64,000 nucleotides of DNA from an uncultured SAR86 cluster bacterium (lineage in GTDB: Bacteria; Pseudomonadota; Gammaproteobacteria; Magnimaribacterales; AG-339-G14): NCBI GenBank assembly GCA_902616715.1, contig CACMTR010000001.1, forward strand, positions 186,001 through 250,000, in the 5' to 3' direction. The notes below the pieces were generated by a model, which saw only the letters and a program-made list of their open reading frames with translations, was not told the origin of the DNA and searched no databases. The first letter of the stretch is position 1; every line of letters starts with the position of its first letter. Shown piece after piece: positions 53,315-62,843 of this stretch. The position numbers and the translations under genes were made by a program.

Positions 53315-54235
53315 ATGTTAGATAAAGTTAAAAAAATAAAAATATCTGAAGACTTTAATGGCCAAAGAATTGATAATTTTTTGATTAATCTGCTAAAAGG
53401 CATACCAAAATCAAAGATTTACTCCATTATAAGAAAGGGAGAAGTGAGGGTTGATGGATCTAGAAAAAAACCTTCCTACAAGCTAGTTAAAGGTAATGAA
53501 GTCAGAATTCCACCTTTAGAATTTGACGAAATTGACCAACCACGATTTATTCCGAAAAACTTAATAAATTTATTAAAAAATAAAGTAATTTTTGAAAACG
53601 ATGATTATTTAGCGATTGAGAAACCATGTGGAATTGCATCACATGGGGGAAGTGGAATAAAAATAGGGTTAATTGAGGCAGTAAGAAATTTTGGAAGAAA
53701 TTATAGAGAATGTAAGTTAGTCCATAGGCTAGATAAAGACACCTCAGGATGTCAGATAATCTCTAAGAAACAGCAATTCTTAAGAAAATGTAACGAAGAG
53801 ATTAGATTGGGAAGGAGTTTTAAAGAATATTTGGCGGTGGTGAATGGTAATTGGCCTGAAAGCAAAAAAAGAATTAGTTCGAGCCTTGTAAAAACTAAAA
53901 ATTTAAAAGGAGAAAATTTTGTATTTGAAAATCCTGAAGGCAAAGAATCAATTTCAATATTTAAAGTTTTAAAGAAGTCAAAAAATTTATCAAAATTAAG
54001 TTGCAATATAATTACAGGAAGGACACACCAAATCAGAGTTCAAACTTCTTCTGAAGGATACTCGATTGTTGGAGATTCAAAGTATGGAAAAAGAGAATTG
54101 AACAAAAAATATAATCAATTTCAGAGAATGTTTCTTCATTCATTTAAATTGAATATTCCAAATTTAAACGTAATGATTGAAGCTAAAGAGCCAGAAGAAT
54201 TTAAAAAAATTCTAAAATTTGATGAAACTTTATAA
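53315..54235 (+). CDS. rluC: 23S rRNA pseudouridine synthase RluC
   Basis: Makes pseudouridines in 23S rRNA (955, 2504 and 2580 in E. coli). 306 residues: an S4 domain (QRIDNFLINLLKGIPKSKIYSIIRKGEVRVDG), the catalytic aspartate motif CKLVHRLDKDTSGC, and TGRTHQIRVQTSSEGYSIVGDSKYG. Located upstream of rpmF and divergent from rne, the standard gammaproteobacterial place for rluC, which supports the specific name over RluD. Confidence 0.92.
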   Translation: MLDKVKKIKISEDFNGQRIDNFLINLLKGIPKSKIYSIIRKGEVRVDGSRKKPSYKLVKGNEVRIPPLEFDEIDQPRFIPKNLINLLKNKVIFENDDYLAIEKPCGIASHGGSGIKIGLIEAVRNFGRNYRECKLVHRLDKDTSGCQIISKKQQFLRKCNEEIRLGRSFKEYLAVVNGNWPESKKRISSSLVKTKNLKGENFVFENPEGKESISIFKVLKKSKNLSKLSCNIITGRTHQIRVQTSSEGYSIVGDSKYGKRELNKKYNQFQRMFLHSFKLNIPNLNVMIEAKEPEEFKKILKFDETL

Positions 54236-54266
54236 TTTTTCCAATAGAATCTAGTTTTTTTAAGTT

Positions 54267-54473
54267 ATGGCAGTACAGAAAAGTAAAGTATCTAGATCTA
54301 GAAGGGGTGCAAGACGTTCTCATAATAAATTGAAGTCTCCAGCACTATCGACCGATCAAACTACTGGGGAAATTCATTTGCGTCATCACATGACTGAGGA
54401 TGGCTTTTATAAAGGTAAAAAAGTCATGGAAGTTAAAATAAAAAAAGAAGCTTCAGAATCCGAAGAAAATTAA
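54267..54473 (+). CDS. rpmF: Ribosomal protein L32
   Basis: A 68-residue protein, [19 protein letters not shown]... with [20 protein letters not shown], matching the cysteine-free gammaproteobacterial L32. The C-terminal tail is somewhat longer and acidic (ASESEEN). Its stop is immediately followed by fabG; plsX, fabH and fabD, which normally lie between, are absent. Confidence 0.96.
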   Translation: MAVQKSKVSRSRRGARRSHNKLKSPALSTDQTTGEIHLRHHMTEDGFYKGKKVMEVKIKKEASESEEN

Positions 54474-55211
54474 GTGAGTTTTGAAAAAAAAGTTTTAATC
54501 ACAGGAGCTTCTCGTGGAATTGGCAAAGCAATTCTGGAGTCCTTTACTGAACAAAATTTTTATTTGATCGGAACTGCCACTTCTGAAAATGGAATAAAAT
54601 CAATTCAAGAGGTTATTTCATCTAATAATTCTTCAGGAGAAGGTATTGTCCTAGACTTAAATAATGACGAATCTTTTGAACATTTTTTTTCTTATTTAAA
54701 AGAAAACGATTTATATCCAGATATTTTAATAAATAACGCAGGCTTCACTAAAGACAATATTTTTTTAAGAATGAAGGATGATGAATGGAATGACGTGTTA
54801 AACGTTCATTTAAATGCGCAATTTAAAATAATCAAGAATTTAATCAAACCTATGTTGAAAAATAAGTTTGGAAGAATTATTAATTTGTCTTCTGCTGCGG
54901 CTGCTATTGGAAATAAAGGGCAAGCAAATTACGTAGCTGCTAAGTCTGGTATTGAGGCTATGTCTAAAACCCTTGCGAGAGAATTCGGTTTAAAAAATAT
55001 TACGATTAATTGCGTAGCTCCAGGATTTATAGATACAGACATGACAGATAGTCTAGATCAAGATTACAAAAATCTTGTGTCCTCTCAAATTCCACTGCAA
55101 AGATTTGGAAAAGCTGAAGAGGTTGCTGATTTGGTCAAGTTTTTAACTTCTAATGAAGCGGATTATATTACTGGACAAACCATTCATATTAATGGTGGTC
55201 TTTTTATGTAA
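54474..55211 (+). CDS. fabG: 3-oxoacyl-ACP reductase FabG
   Basis: NADPH-dependent SDR of fatty-acid elongation. 245 residues starting from GTG 54474 directly after rpmF. The cofactor loop is TGASRGIGKAI, then NNAGFTKDN, the catalytic INLSSAAAAIGNKGQANYVAAKSG with Ser, Tyr and Lys, and NCVAPGFIDTDMT. It sits before acpP and fabF in the usual order. Confidence 0.96.
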   Translation: MSFEKKVLITGASRGIGKAILESFTEQNFYLIGTATSENGIKSIQEVISSNNSSGEGIVLDLNNDESFEHFFSYLKENDLYPDILINNAGFTKDNIFLRMKDDEWNDVLNVHLNAQFKIIKNLIKPMLKNKFGRIINLSSAAAAIGNKGQANYVAAKSGIEAMSKTLAREFGLKNITINCVAPGFIDTDMTDSLDQDYKNLVSSQIPLQRFGKAEEVADLVKFLTSNEADYITGQTIHINGGLFM

Positions 55212-55276
55212 ATATTCATCTTATCTAGTTTTTTTATAAATTAGATATATAATTATCGAACTTTAGAGAGGTTCTT

Positions 55277-55510
55277 ATGAGTAGTACTGAAGATAGAGTA
55301 AAAAGAATAGTATGTGAGCAATTGGGAGTAGGCGAAGAAGAAGTAACGCTTGAAGCCTCTTTTATAGACGACTTGGGTGCTGATTCTCTTGACACAGTTG
55401 AATTAGTAATGGCTTTTGAAGAGGAATTTGAAATCGAAATTCCTGATGAAGAAGCAGAAAAGATTGCTACAGTCAAAAATGCAGTCGATTACATCGACTC
55501 AGCGTCCTAA
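55277..55510 (+). CDS. acpP: Acyl carrier protein
   Basis: A 77-residue acidic helical protein with the phosphopantetheine serine in [21 protein letters not shown] and the C-terminal [20 protein letters not shown] ribosome binding site precedes the ATG. Located between fabG and fabF, as usual. Confidence 0.97.
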   Translation: MSSTEDRVKRIVCEQLGVGEEEVTLEASFIDDLGADSLDTVELVMAFEEEFEIEIPDEEAEKIATVKNAVDYIDSAS

Positions 55511-55519
55511 TATTTTTTA

Positions 55520-56764
55520 ATGGCTCAAGGCAGGCGAGTAGTCATTACTGGTCTGGGCACTGTTAGTCCAAATGGTAACGACGTATCTTCTACTTGGGAA
55601 AGCATAGTTAATGGCCAAAGTGGAGTTGAGTTAATAGAAAAATTTGATACTTCTGAATTTACAACAAAATTCGGAGCTTCAGTAAAAGATTTCGATAAAA
55701 ATGAAAACATTGATCCAAAAGACTCAAGAAGACTTGATCCATTTATACAATTTGGTTTAGCAGCTACAGCAGAAGCAATTAAAGATTCAGGAATTAATCT
55801 AAATGATCATGATTTAGATAGGATTGGAGTATCTATAGGCTCAGGAATAGGCGGTTTAGAAACAATTGAGAAGAATTCTCTGATACTTAAAGATAAAGGT
55901 CCAAAAAGAATTTCTCCTTTTTTTGTGCCTGGATCAATAATTAATATGGCTTCTGGAACAGTTGCAATTAAATATGGTCTAAGAGGACCTAACTTATCTA
56001 TGGTTTCAGCTTGTTCATCTGCTGGTCATAGTATTGGGTATTCTGCAAGAAGTATCGCTTATGGAGAAGTCGATATCATGGTGACAGGAGGAGCAGAAGC
56101 AGCTATGAGCCCTCTTGGTTTAGCAGGATTTAACGCTGCTAAAGCGTTATCAACTAGGAATGATTCTCCGAAGGAAGCAAGTAGACCTTGGGATAAGGAC
56201 AGAGATGGTTTCGTATTAGGCGAAGGCTCAGGAGTATTGATATTAGAAGATCTTGAGTCCGCTAAAAAAAGATCCGCAAAAATATACGCAGAAATTATTG
56301 GTTTCGGAATGAGTGATGATGCTTTTCATATGACTGCTCCTGCAGAAGATGGGAAAGGTGCAAAACTTGCTATGAAGAATTCCTTAATTGATGCAGAAAT
56401 TGATTTTTCTGAAATTGATCACATCAATGCTCATGGTACTTCTACACCTTTGGGAGATGTTGTTGAGTCTAGAGCGATAAGAGAGTTATTCTCAAATGAT
56501 GCAGACAATATTTTAGTTTCTTCAACAAAATCTATGACAGGTCATCTATTAGGAGCAGCAGGAGCAATTGAATCTATTTTTAGTATTTTGTCATTAAATG
56601 ACAATGTTATACCGCCTACTATCAACCTTGAGAATCCTGATAATGAAGCAAATTTAAGATTAGTTGCTAAAGAAACTGTAAGCAAAAAAATAAACCACGT
56701 TATGAACAATACCTTTGGTTTCGGTGGAACAAACGTTTCGTTGATTTTCAAAAAGTTTGAGTGA
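55520..56764 (+). CDS. fabF: 3-oxoacyl-ACP synthase II FabF
   Basis: Condensing enzyme of 414 residues: RRVVITGLGTVSPNGNDV, nucleophilic cysteine in LSMVSACSSAGHSIGYSA, histidines in DHINAHGTSTPLGD and STKSMTGHLLGAAGA, and NTFGFGGTNVSLIFK. With fabH missing from this cluster it is the only condensing enzyme visible in the window. Overlaps mltG by four bases. Confidence 0.96.
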   Translation: MAQGRRVVITGLGTVSPNGNDVSSTWESIVNGQSGVELIEKFDTSEFTTKFGASVKDFDKNENIDPKDSRRLDPFIQFGLAATAEAIKDSGINLNDHDLDRIGVSIGSGIGGLETIEKNSLILKDKGPKRISPFFVPGSIINMASGTVAIKYGLRGPNLSMVSACSSAGHSIGYSARSIAYGEVDIMVTGGAEAAMSPLGLAGFNAAKALSTRNDSPKEASRPWDKDRDGFVLGEGSGVLILEDLESAKKRSAKIYAEIIGFGMSDDAFHMTAPAEDGKGAKLAMKNSLIDAEIDFSEIDHINAHGTSTPLGDVVESRAIRELFSNDADNILVSSTKSMTGHLLGAAGAIESIFSILSLNDNVIPPTINLENPDNEANLRLVAKETVSKKINHVMNNTFGFGGTNVSLIFKKFE

Positions 56765-57672
56765 AAATATTTTTTCTAATTAATTTTGTTTTTTTATCTT
56801 TCACTTTTTCGATTTTTTCATTTGATCGAATTCAAGAGGATTATATTTTAAAAATTGAATCAGGGAACTCATTTGCTGATGTAAAAGATAAATTATCTAA
56901 AAAAAATATTTTCTTCCCTAATTTAATAAAAATTTTATTTTTAGTCACCAATAAAGATCAAGACTTAAGAATTGGAGAGTACCTAATTAAAAATCAAGAT
57001 AGTTCTTTGAAAATAGCTCTCAAAATTTTGACTAACGATGTTAACTATAGATCTCTTTATATCCCCGAGGGGTCAAAATCAACAGACTTCTTGACGAATA
57101 ATCAAATTGAAAGCTTTTGTAATTATAAAAATATTTCAAAATGTAATTTGGATGGCTTCTTTCACCCAAATACTTATCTTTATGAATTTTATGAAGATTT
57201 TAATGAAGTTTTGAATAGAGCATTTAATATGCAGTTATCTTATTTAGAAAATCACTATAACGAAACTAATAACAGTTTAGTAAAAGATTCATTTGAACTT
57301 TTAATTATTGCTTCCATCATTGAGAAAGAAAGTTGTAGAAATGAAATGTCTCAAGTCGCGGGAGTTATTTATAATAGGTTGCGAGATAATATGAAGTTAC
57401 AAATTGATTCAACGGTTATATATGGAGTTAAAAATTTCGATGGAAACTTAACGAAAAAACATCTTAAAACTGATAATGTTTACAATAGTTATTTGAATTT
57501 CGGTCTTCCACCCACTCCAATTAGCAATCCTTCTTTAAATGCCATCAAAGCATCTGCAAAACCCGATGATCATAAATTTTTATACTTTGTAAAAAAAGAA
57601 AAATGCTTACATGAATTTTCTACAAATTATGAAGATCATTTGGCTGCGGTTAATAAATTTCAAATTAATTAA
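56761..57672 (+). CDS. mltG: Endolytic murein transglycosylase MltG (YceG)
   Basis: Inner-membrane anchored lytic transglycosylase proposed to set glycan strand length. 303 residues from GTG 56761: one N-terminal span, a LysM-like region (SGNSFADVKDKLSKKNIF), the catalytic glutamate in LLIIASIIEKESC, then SQVAGVIYNRLRDNMKLQIDSTVIYG and NSYLNFGLPPTPISNP. Position between fabF and tmk is standard. Confidence 0.94.
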   Translation: MKIFFLINFVFLSFTFSIFSFDRIQEDYILKIESGNSFADVKDKLSKKNIFFPNLIKILFLVTNKDQDLRIGEYLIKNQDSSLKIALKILTNDVNYRSLYIPEGSKSTDFLTNNQIESFCNYKNISKCNLDGFFHPNTYLYEFYEDFNEVLNRAFNMQLSYLENHYNETNNSLVKDSFELLIIASIIEKESCRNEMSQVAGVIYNRLRDNMKLQIDSTVIYGVKNFDGNLTKKHLKTDNVYNSYLNFGLPPTPISNPSLNAIKASAKPDDHKFLYFVKKEKCLHEFSTNYEDHLAAVNKFQIN

Positions 57673-57674
57673 TA

Positions 57675-58274
57675 ATGTTCATTACATTTGAAGGTATTGA
57701 AGGTTCTGGAAAAAGTACACAAATCCAGATGTTAAAAGAATTTTTTGAAAAAAAGTCTCTCAAAGCATTTTTTACCAAAGAACCAGGATCCAGTGAGATA
57801 GGAAAAGAAATAAGATCTATTTTGTTAAATAAAGAAAATAAAATTTATCCTCAAACAGAGATATTTTTAATTTTTGCTGACAGAGTTCAACATGTAGAAG
57901 AAATTATAAAACCTAATTTAAACGAAGGAAAAATTGTTGTTTCTGATAGGTACTACGATTCTTCAGTAGCTTACCAAGGTCAGCGAGAAGGAATAAGTAA
58001 AATTGAAATTTATGAGTTGATAGAAAATTTAGATTTACCGACTCCAGACATTACTTTTTTGCTCGATTTACCAGCTAACGTTGGCTTAAAAAGGGCTAAA
58101 AATCGAGCCTCTTTAGATAGATTTGAAAGTGAAGAAATATCTTTTCACGAAGGGGTTAGGCAAAATTATCTTGATCTTCAGGAACAAAATTTTCAAAGAA
58201 TAGTAAAAATTGATGCTACACAGTCTACTAACGAAATATTTTCAAATATAATAAAAAAAATAAAAATTGAATAA
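57675..58274 (+). CDS. tmk: Thymidylate kinase
   Basis: Phosphorylates dTMP. 199 residues: P-loop FEGIEGSGKSTQ, KEPGSSEIGKEIR, the DRYYDSSVAYQG substrate motif and a LID region (LPANVGLKRAKNRASLDRFE). Overlaps holB by eight bases. Confidence 0.96.
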   Translation: MFITFEGIEGSGKSTQIQMLKEFFEKKSLKAFFTKEPGSSEIGKEIRSILLNKENKIYPQTEIFLIFADRVQHVEEIIKPNLNEGKIVVSDRYYDSSVAYQGQREGISKIEIYELIENLDLPTPDITFLLDLPANVGLKRAKNRASLDRFESEEISFHEGVRQNYLDLQEQNFQRIVKIDATQSTNEIFSNIIKKIKIE

Positions 58275-59247
58275 CATCAATAAAAATTTATCTCCTTGGC
58301 TAAGCATTAATAAAGTTACCTTTAAGAAAGAGTTACTTTCTCATGGATATTTATTATCCGGAGAAAATGGAATTGGAAAAAGGGACTTTGCAAATGAATT
58401 AAGTAAATCAATACTTTGCACTGAATCAGATCAACTTTTTGAAGCTTGTGGAAAATGTAATTCGTGTAAGTTATTTGCTGGAAAAAGTTCTCCTGATTAT
58501 CACTTTATAGAAGAAGAGGTTGGTTCCAATATTATAAAAATTGGTCAACTCAGAGGAAACAAACAAAAGAAAGATTCTTTTGAGGGAATAGTTGACAAAA
58601 TTTATGAAACTCCTTTGGTGTCTTCATCTAAAGTTTTTATTATTAATAATGCACACTTAATGAATGATGAGTCACAAAATTTTCTTCTAAAAATTTTAGA
58701 AGAACCGCCTCTAAAGACTTTTATTTTTTTACTGTCTTCTTCACCTTTTTTGTTAAAAAAAACTCTTCTAAGTCGTTTATCTCATATTCATTTTAAATTT
58801 CCCAAATATATTGAACTGAAAGATTATTACGAATCTAAGGGGTTTAATTTTAGAGAATCAGATTTTGATCTTGTAAAAGGTTTAAATTTAACTAAATTGA
58901 CTGAAAAAAATCTAAATGAGGCTCGGGAAAACTGGGCGGAATTTATGAATGATTTATCAGAATTATCTTCTTATAAGGAAATTGAAAAAGTTGTTTCAAA
59001 ATGGGATAACGAATTAATTCAAGAAAAACTAATTTGGTTGTCTCGAATCTTAATAAATTCTTTTGGGAGTAAATTAAAAATTAAATCAAGATCTGTTAGA
59101 TTTAAAGTGGACAGTTTTGAAACGAAAAGCTTAATTGAGCTTTCAGAAATATTTAAGACAATCCAAGAAATATTAATAGATTTAAATTCAGGCATTAAAC
59201 TAAATAATAAAGTTCAACTTAAAAGTTTGTTGATGAGTCTAAACTAG
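58267..59247 (+). CDS. holB: DNA polymerase III delta-prime subunit
   Basis: Clamp-loader subunit of 326 residues, started from TTG 58267 within the end of tmk. It has the degenerate AAA+ P-loop SGENGIGKRDFANEL, the zinc cysteines C...CGKCNSCKLF, IGQLRG, NNAHLMNDESQNFLLKILEEPP and SRLSHIHFKFP. It ends the rluC-to-holB run. Its 3' end overlaps the convergent dehydrogenase by four bases. Confidence 0.92.
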   Translation: MNNINKNLSPWLSINKVTFKKELLSHGYLLSGENGIGKRDFANELSKSILCTESDQLFEACGKCNSCKLFAGKSSPDYHFIEEEVGSNIIKIGQLRGNKQKKDSFEGIVDKIYETPLVSSSKVFIINNAHLMNDESQNFLLKILEEPPLKTFIFLLSSSPFLLKKTLLSRLSHIHFKFPKYIELKDYYESKGFNFRESDFDLVKGLNLTKLTEKNLNEARENWAEFMNDLSELSSYKEIEKVVSKWDNELIQEKLIWLSRILINSFGSKLKIKSRSVRFKVDSFETKSLIELSEIFKTIQEILIDLNSGIKLNNKVQLKSLLMSLN

Positions 59248-60320
59248 ATTGGAGTAACTTTGATTAACTTCGCGTTAGATTTATCAGTAATTAAGTAAAT
59301 CTCGCCATTAGGAGATTCTACAATATTCCTTATTCTAGAATTTAACTCGCTGAACAAAATCTCTTCTGTAATTGTTGCATTATCTAAGATTTCTATTCTT
59401 CTTACATCACCGGGAACTAAAGCAGAAATAAAAAAAGAATCTTTCCATTTTGGAAATTTATTTCCTTTATAAAACATCATTCCAGAGGGTGCTATTGAGG
59501 GAGTCCAGTAATGAATAGGTTGCTCCATTCCCTTCATTTTTTTAAAGGGAGAAATTAATGCACCTGAATAATCAATACCATAAGTTATTGCAGGCCAACC
59601 GTAGTTTCTACCAGGCTCAATTAAATTTATTTCATCTCCTCCTCTTGGACCATGTTCATGCTCTATTATTGTTCCATCCTCTAAAACTACTAATCCTTGC
59701 ATGTTTCTATGACCATAAGAAAAAATATCTTCTAAACCAGAGGATCCAAAAAAAGGGTTATTTGATGGGATATCACCATTGTCTTTAATGCGTATTATTT
59801 TTCCAAAATGATTATCAAGTTCTTGAGCTGATTCCCTGTAATCAAACCCATCTCCACTAGTAATTAAAAGTGAATTATCTTTAAGAAAGGCCATTTTAGC
59901 TCCATAATGAACCGGAGGTGATCTGAGAGCGGAAGCTATAAAAATGTTTTCTTGTTTTGAAACATAATCATCTTCAATTTTTATTCTATCGACATATAAG
60001 GTATTTTTCCCTGATTTAGTAGACGCAGAATAACTTATGTATATCCATCCATTTTCTTTGTAATTTGGATGAAGTGTTATACCAGACAAACCTCCTTGTC
60101 CTCTGAATAGAACTTTTGGTACATTTTTGATTTCAATAATCTCATTCGTTAAAAGATCAATTTTTTTTATGTTGCCAGGTAGTTCTGTAATTAGAAGAGT
60201 ATTTTCTGAAATGAATGACATTCCCCAAGGATAGTTTAGATCGTCTATTAAAGTTTCCAACTTGTATGAAGAAAACAAATTCAAGGAAAAAAGAAAAATA
60301 AAAGGTAATATATTTTTCAT
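59244..60320 (-). CDS. PQQ-dependent sugar dehydrogenase-like beta-propeller (Asd/YliI type)
   Basis: A 358-residue exported six-bladed propeller. Start at ATG 60320 gives the signal peptide MKNILPFIFLFSLNLFSS. The frame stays open to 60446 but would overlap the divergent gene. Motifs are NYPWGMSFISENTLLITE, RGQGGLSGITLHPNY, GHRNMQGLV, HEHGPRGGDEINLIEPGRNYGWP, and APSGMMFYKGNKFP. These are the PQQ and calcium-binding regions of aldose dehydrogenases. PQQ dependence is a family property; no PQQ genes are in the window. Confidence 0.88.
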   Translation of the reverse strand: MKNILPFIFLFSLNLFSSYKLETLIDDLNYPWGMSFISENTLLITELPGNIKKIDLLTNEIIEIKNVPKVLFRGQGGLSGITLHPNYKENGWIYISYSASTKSGKNTLYVDRIKIEDDYVSKQENIFIASALRSPPVHYGAKMAFLKDNSLLITSGDGFDYRESAQELDNHFGKIIRIKDNGDIPSNNPFFGSSGLEDIFSYGHRNMQGLVVLEDGTIIEHEHGPRGGDEINLIEPGRNYGWPAITYGIDYSGALISPFKKMKGMEQPIHYWTPSIAPSGMMFYKGNKFPKWKDSFFISALVPGDVRRIEILDNATITEEILFSELNSRIRNIVESPNGEIYLITDKSNAKLIKVTPI

Positions 60321-60363
60321 AAAGACATTATAAAAATTAAGTAGAAAACTTATAATATTTTTC

Positions 60364-60804
60364 ATGTTGATTACTATCAAACTTATAAGCATATTTTTAT
60401 TTAGTACTTTGGTTTCTGTTTTTTTTTCAGTTCCAATTACAAGCATTTCTTATTTATATTGGCTTTCATCAATAAACATTCCTATTAATTTTAAAGTAAT
60501 AATTGATAGCCTAATTCACGATTGGATATATTTTTCTCCTGTTCTTTTTATAATTTATTCGATAGGGTTTTTTATAGCTTTTCTTTCCTCAAAAGTTGTA
60601 TTGCTTTTATTTTCTTGGGAAAAAAGAATTGTTTATGGAATAGCAGGAGCTTGCGCAGTCGCAGCTATTTTATATTTATCTGTAGCTCTCCTTTTTGAAA
60701 CACAAGTTATTGCCGGTAACCGATATGCTTTAGGATGGATATTTCATATCATTTTTGGGTTTTTTGGGGGATATATCTTTGCTTCTTTTCTAAAGAAGAT
60801 ATAA
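60364..60804 (+). CDS. Hypothetical four-span membrane protein (146 aa)
   Basis: Not recognised. Four hydrophobic spans can be read (about 5-29, 55-80, 88-112 and 120-143) with few charges, and a small C-terminal KKI. It diverges from the dehydrogenase and precedes the HD-domain gene by seven bases, so it may be in that operon. No motif suggests a function. Confidence 0.65.
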   Translation: MLITIKLISIFLFSTLVSVFFSVPITSISYLYWLSSINIPINFKVIIDSLIHDWIYFSPVLFIIYSIGFFIAFLSSKVVLLLFSWEKRIVYGIAGACAVAAILYLSVALLFETQVIAGNRYALGWIFHIIFGFFGGYIFASFLKKI

Positions 60805-60811
60805 TTAATAT

Positions 60812-61381
60812 ATGAGTAAAACTGCTAAGTTCACCGAAATGGTCAATGGTACTGCCGAGGACTATCTTCCTATTGTTGAAGCTGGGATGGAGCACGCTTT
60901 GGAATTACCTAAAAGAATCCTAGAACATTTAGACATGTTAAAAGGCGATCATGGAGGTTTTGCAGTTGACCGCTATACCCACTGTCTTCAAACAGCTACA
61001 AGAGCTTATAGAGACGGGAGAGATGAAGAATATGTTGTTTGTGCATTACTCCATGACATTGGCGATATTCTTGCTCCTGCAAACCATGCAGATTTTGCAG
61101 CAACTTTACTCGAACCTTATATTTCTGAAAAAAATTTTTGGATTCTTAAACATCATGGAATTTTTCAAGGTTATTACTTTTTTCATTTCTTAGGCTTAGA
61201 CAGACACATGAGAGATAAATTTAAAGACAATGAACATTGGCGCGATTGCGTTGAATTTTGTGCCAAGTATGATCAAAATTCCTTCGATCCAAATTATGAC
61301 ACTTTGCCGATAGAAACTTTTGTACCAATGTTGGAAAAAGTTTTATCCAAAACAAAAAAATCTATTTACAAAGCTGACTAA
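60812..61381 (+). CDS. HD-domain protein (possible PhnZ/TmpB-like oxygenase or phosphohydrolase)
   Basis: A 189-residue single-domain HD protein. The metal-site motifs are THCLQTATRAYRDG (first His), LLHDIGDI (HD), NHADFAATLL (His), KHHGIFQGYYF (His pair) and KYDQNSFDPNYDTLPIETF (last Asp). The extra histidines and size fit the small HD subgroup that includes the mixed-valence di-iron oxygenases PhnZ and TmpB, which cleave phosphonates. A plain phosphohydrolase is equally possible. Followed by an MFS-2 transporter, hinting at a small-molecule substrate. Confidence 0.75.
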   Translation: MSKTAKFTEMVNGTAEDYLPIVEAGMEHALELPKRILEHLDMLKGDHGGFAVDRYTHCLQTATRAYRDGRDEEYVVCALLHDIGDILAPANHADFAATLLEPYISEKNFWILKHHGIFQGYYFFHFLGLDRHMRDKFKDNEHWRDCVEFCAKYDQNSFDPNYDTLPIETFVPMLEKVLSKTKKSIYKAD

Positions 61382-61400
61382 ATTTTAGTCTTCAAATAAG

Positions 61401-62843
61401 TTGTTAAAACAAGTCTCCGATCGCTTTCTTGTTCTTTACTCCTCTGGCTCGGGAGTAATTGGAATAAATGCTGCTATTTTCGGAACTTGGGTTTTAATTT
61501 TTTATAATCAAGTCCTTGGACTTAATCCAGTAATTGCTTCATTGGCCCTTGGAATAGCTTTAGTATTTGACGCAATCTCTGACCCCTTAATTGGTGCCTG
61601 GTCAGATAGATTTAATTCTAGACTAGGTCGAAGACACCCATTTATCTATGCAAGCATAATTCCATTAAGTTTGAGTTTTTATTTTCTTTTTACCGAGCCA
61701 GCTAGTTATAGCCAATCTTATCTTTTTTGGAAATTGCTGATATTAGTATTAATAATAAGAATTTCTCTTACTTTTTATGAAATTCCAAGGGCATCTTTAG
61801 GTCCAGAATTAACAAAAGATTACGATAAAAGAAATTTTGTAAATGGATGGGCTTATGCAGCTGCCGTTTTAGGCGCAATGACAGTCACTTTTGTTATGTA
61901 TTCTTTTTTTTTGGTAGAGACAGAAGAATTTTCTGGTAACAGAGCTTTTCTAAATCCAGAAGGCTATAAATACTTCGGATTATTTTCAGCAGTGTTAATA
62001 ATTTTGTTTGGGTTTACTTCTGCTTTAAGCACTCATAGATTTATTCCTTACCTTCACAAAGCTCAAGATGAAGCATATTTTTCTTTGAGAGTTTTCCTCA
62101 AAGAGCTATACGAGTGTTTTTCAAATAAATCCTGGTTAGTTATGTTGCTAGCAGGAGGTTTTTATGGACTTAATATCGGAATTACAAGTGGAACTGCTAC
62201 ATATGTAAATACATATTTTTGGGAATGGACTCCCTCATCTATTTCACTATTTCCTGTAATTGCAGGAATAGCAACTATTTTTGGAGCTTTATTAGCAGTT
62301 TTAATAACTGCTGGTAGAGAAAAAAAGAACATTGTTATATCAGTTTTTATTTTGGGGCTACTCATTGATCCCTTGCCAATTTGGTTAAGACTTCTTGATG
62401 ATACTTTTCTTTTAACTCTTTTTCCTTCAAATGGTACAAACTTACTTTGGTGGGTAATGATTATCCACACTTCAATAGTTGATGCTTTAAGGGCAATGGG
62501 ATTTGTACTAGTTATATCAATGATTTATGACATTGTTGAAGATAGTCAAATTTCAACTGGAAGGAGAGATGAAGGAGTTTTTATGTCAGGTCCCAATCTT
62601 ATTCAAAAAATTCTGTCAGGTTTTGGAATTTTTATATTAGGAATCGTAATGCAAATTATTGGTTTTGATAGTAATAACATGACCACCGAAGAAATACAAA
62701 ATCCAATCAAAAACCTAGTCATTTTTCAATCAGTTATTGGTCCAGTTCTGTCCCTAGCAGGAATAATATGTCTTTTCTTTTATAATATCACTAGAGATAA
62801 ATTTGATAACACAATTAGCGACTTAGGTTATAAAGAAAATTAA
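61401..62843 (+). CDS. Sodium/proton symporter of the GPH (MFS-2, MelB-like) family
   Basis: A 480-residue twelve-span transporter, started from TTG 61401. The family signature DPLIGAWSDRFNSRLGRRHPFIY lies after the second span, with a second ARG-type loop (EIPRASLGPELTKDYDKR) and the late DIVEDSQISTGRRDEG loop. GPH proteins import sugars, glycosides or sulfonates with Na+ or H+. The substrate here is unknown. Overlaps the rhomboid gene by one base. Confidence 0.88.
   Translation: MLKQVSDRFLVLYSSGSGVIGINAAIFGTWVLIFYNQVLGLNPVIASLALGIALVFDAISDPLIGAWSDRFNSRLGRRHPFIYASIIPLSLSFYFLFTEPASYSQSYLFWKLLILVLIIRISLTFYEIPRASLGPELTKDYDKRNFVNGWAYAAAVLGAMTVTFVMYSFFLVETEEFSGNRAFLNPEGYKYFGLFSAVLIILFGFTSALSTHRFIPYLHKAQDEAYFSLRVFLKELYECFSNKSWLVMLLAGGFYGLNIGITSGTATYVNTYFWEWTPSSISLFPVIAGIATIFGALLAVLITAGREKKNIVISVFILGLLIDPLPIWLRLLDDTFLLTLFPSNGTNLLWWVMIIHTSIVDALRAMGFVLVISMIYDIVEDSQISTGRRDEGVFMSGPNLIQKILSGFGIFILGIVMQIIGFDSNNMTTEEIQNPIKNLVIFQSVIGPVLSLAGIICLFFYNITRDKFDNTISDLGYKEN

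Noticed and set aside
60321-60446. Longer N-terminus for the sugar dehydrogenase-like protein
   Set aside because: It would overlap the divergent membrane-protein gene, and ATG 60320 gives a good signal peptide.
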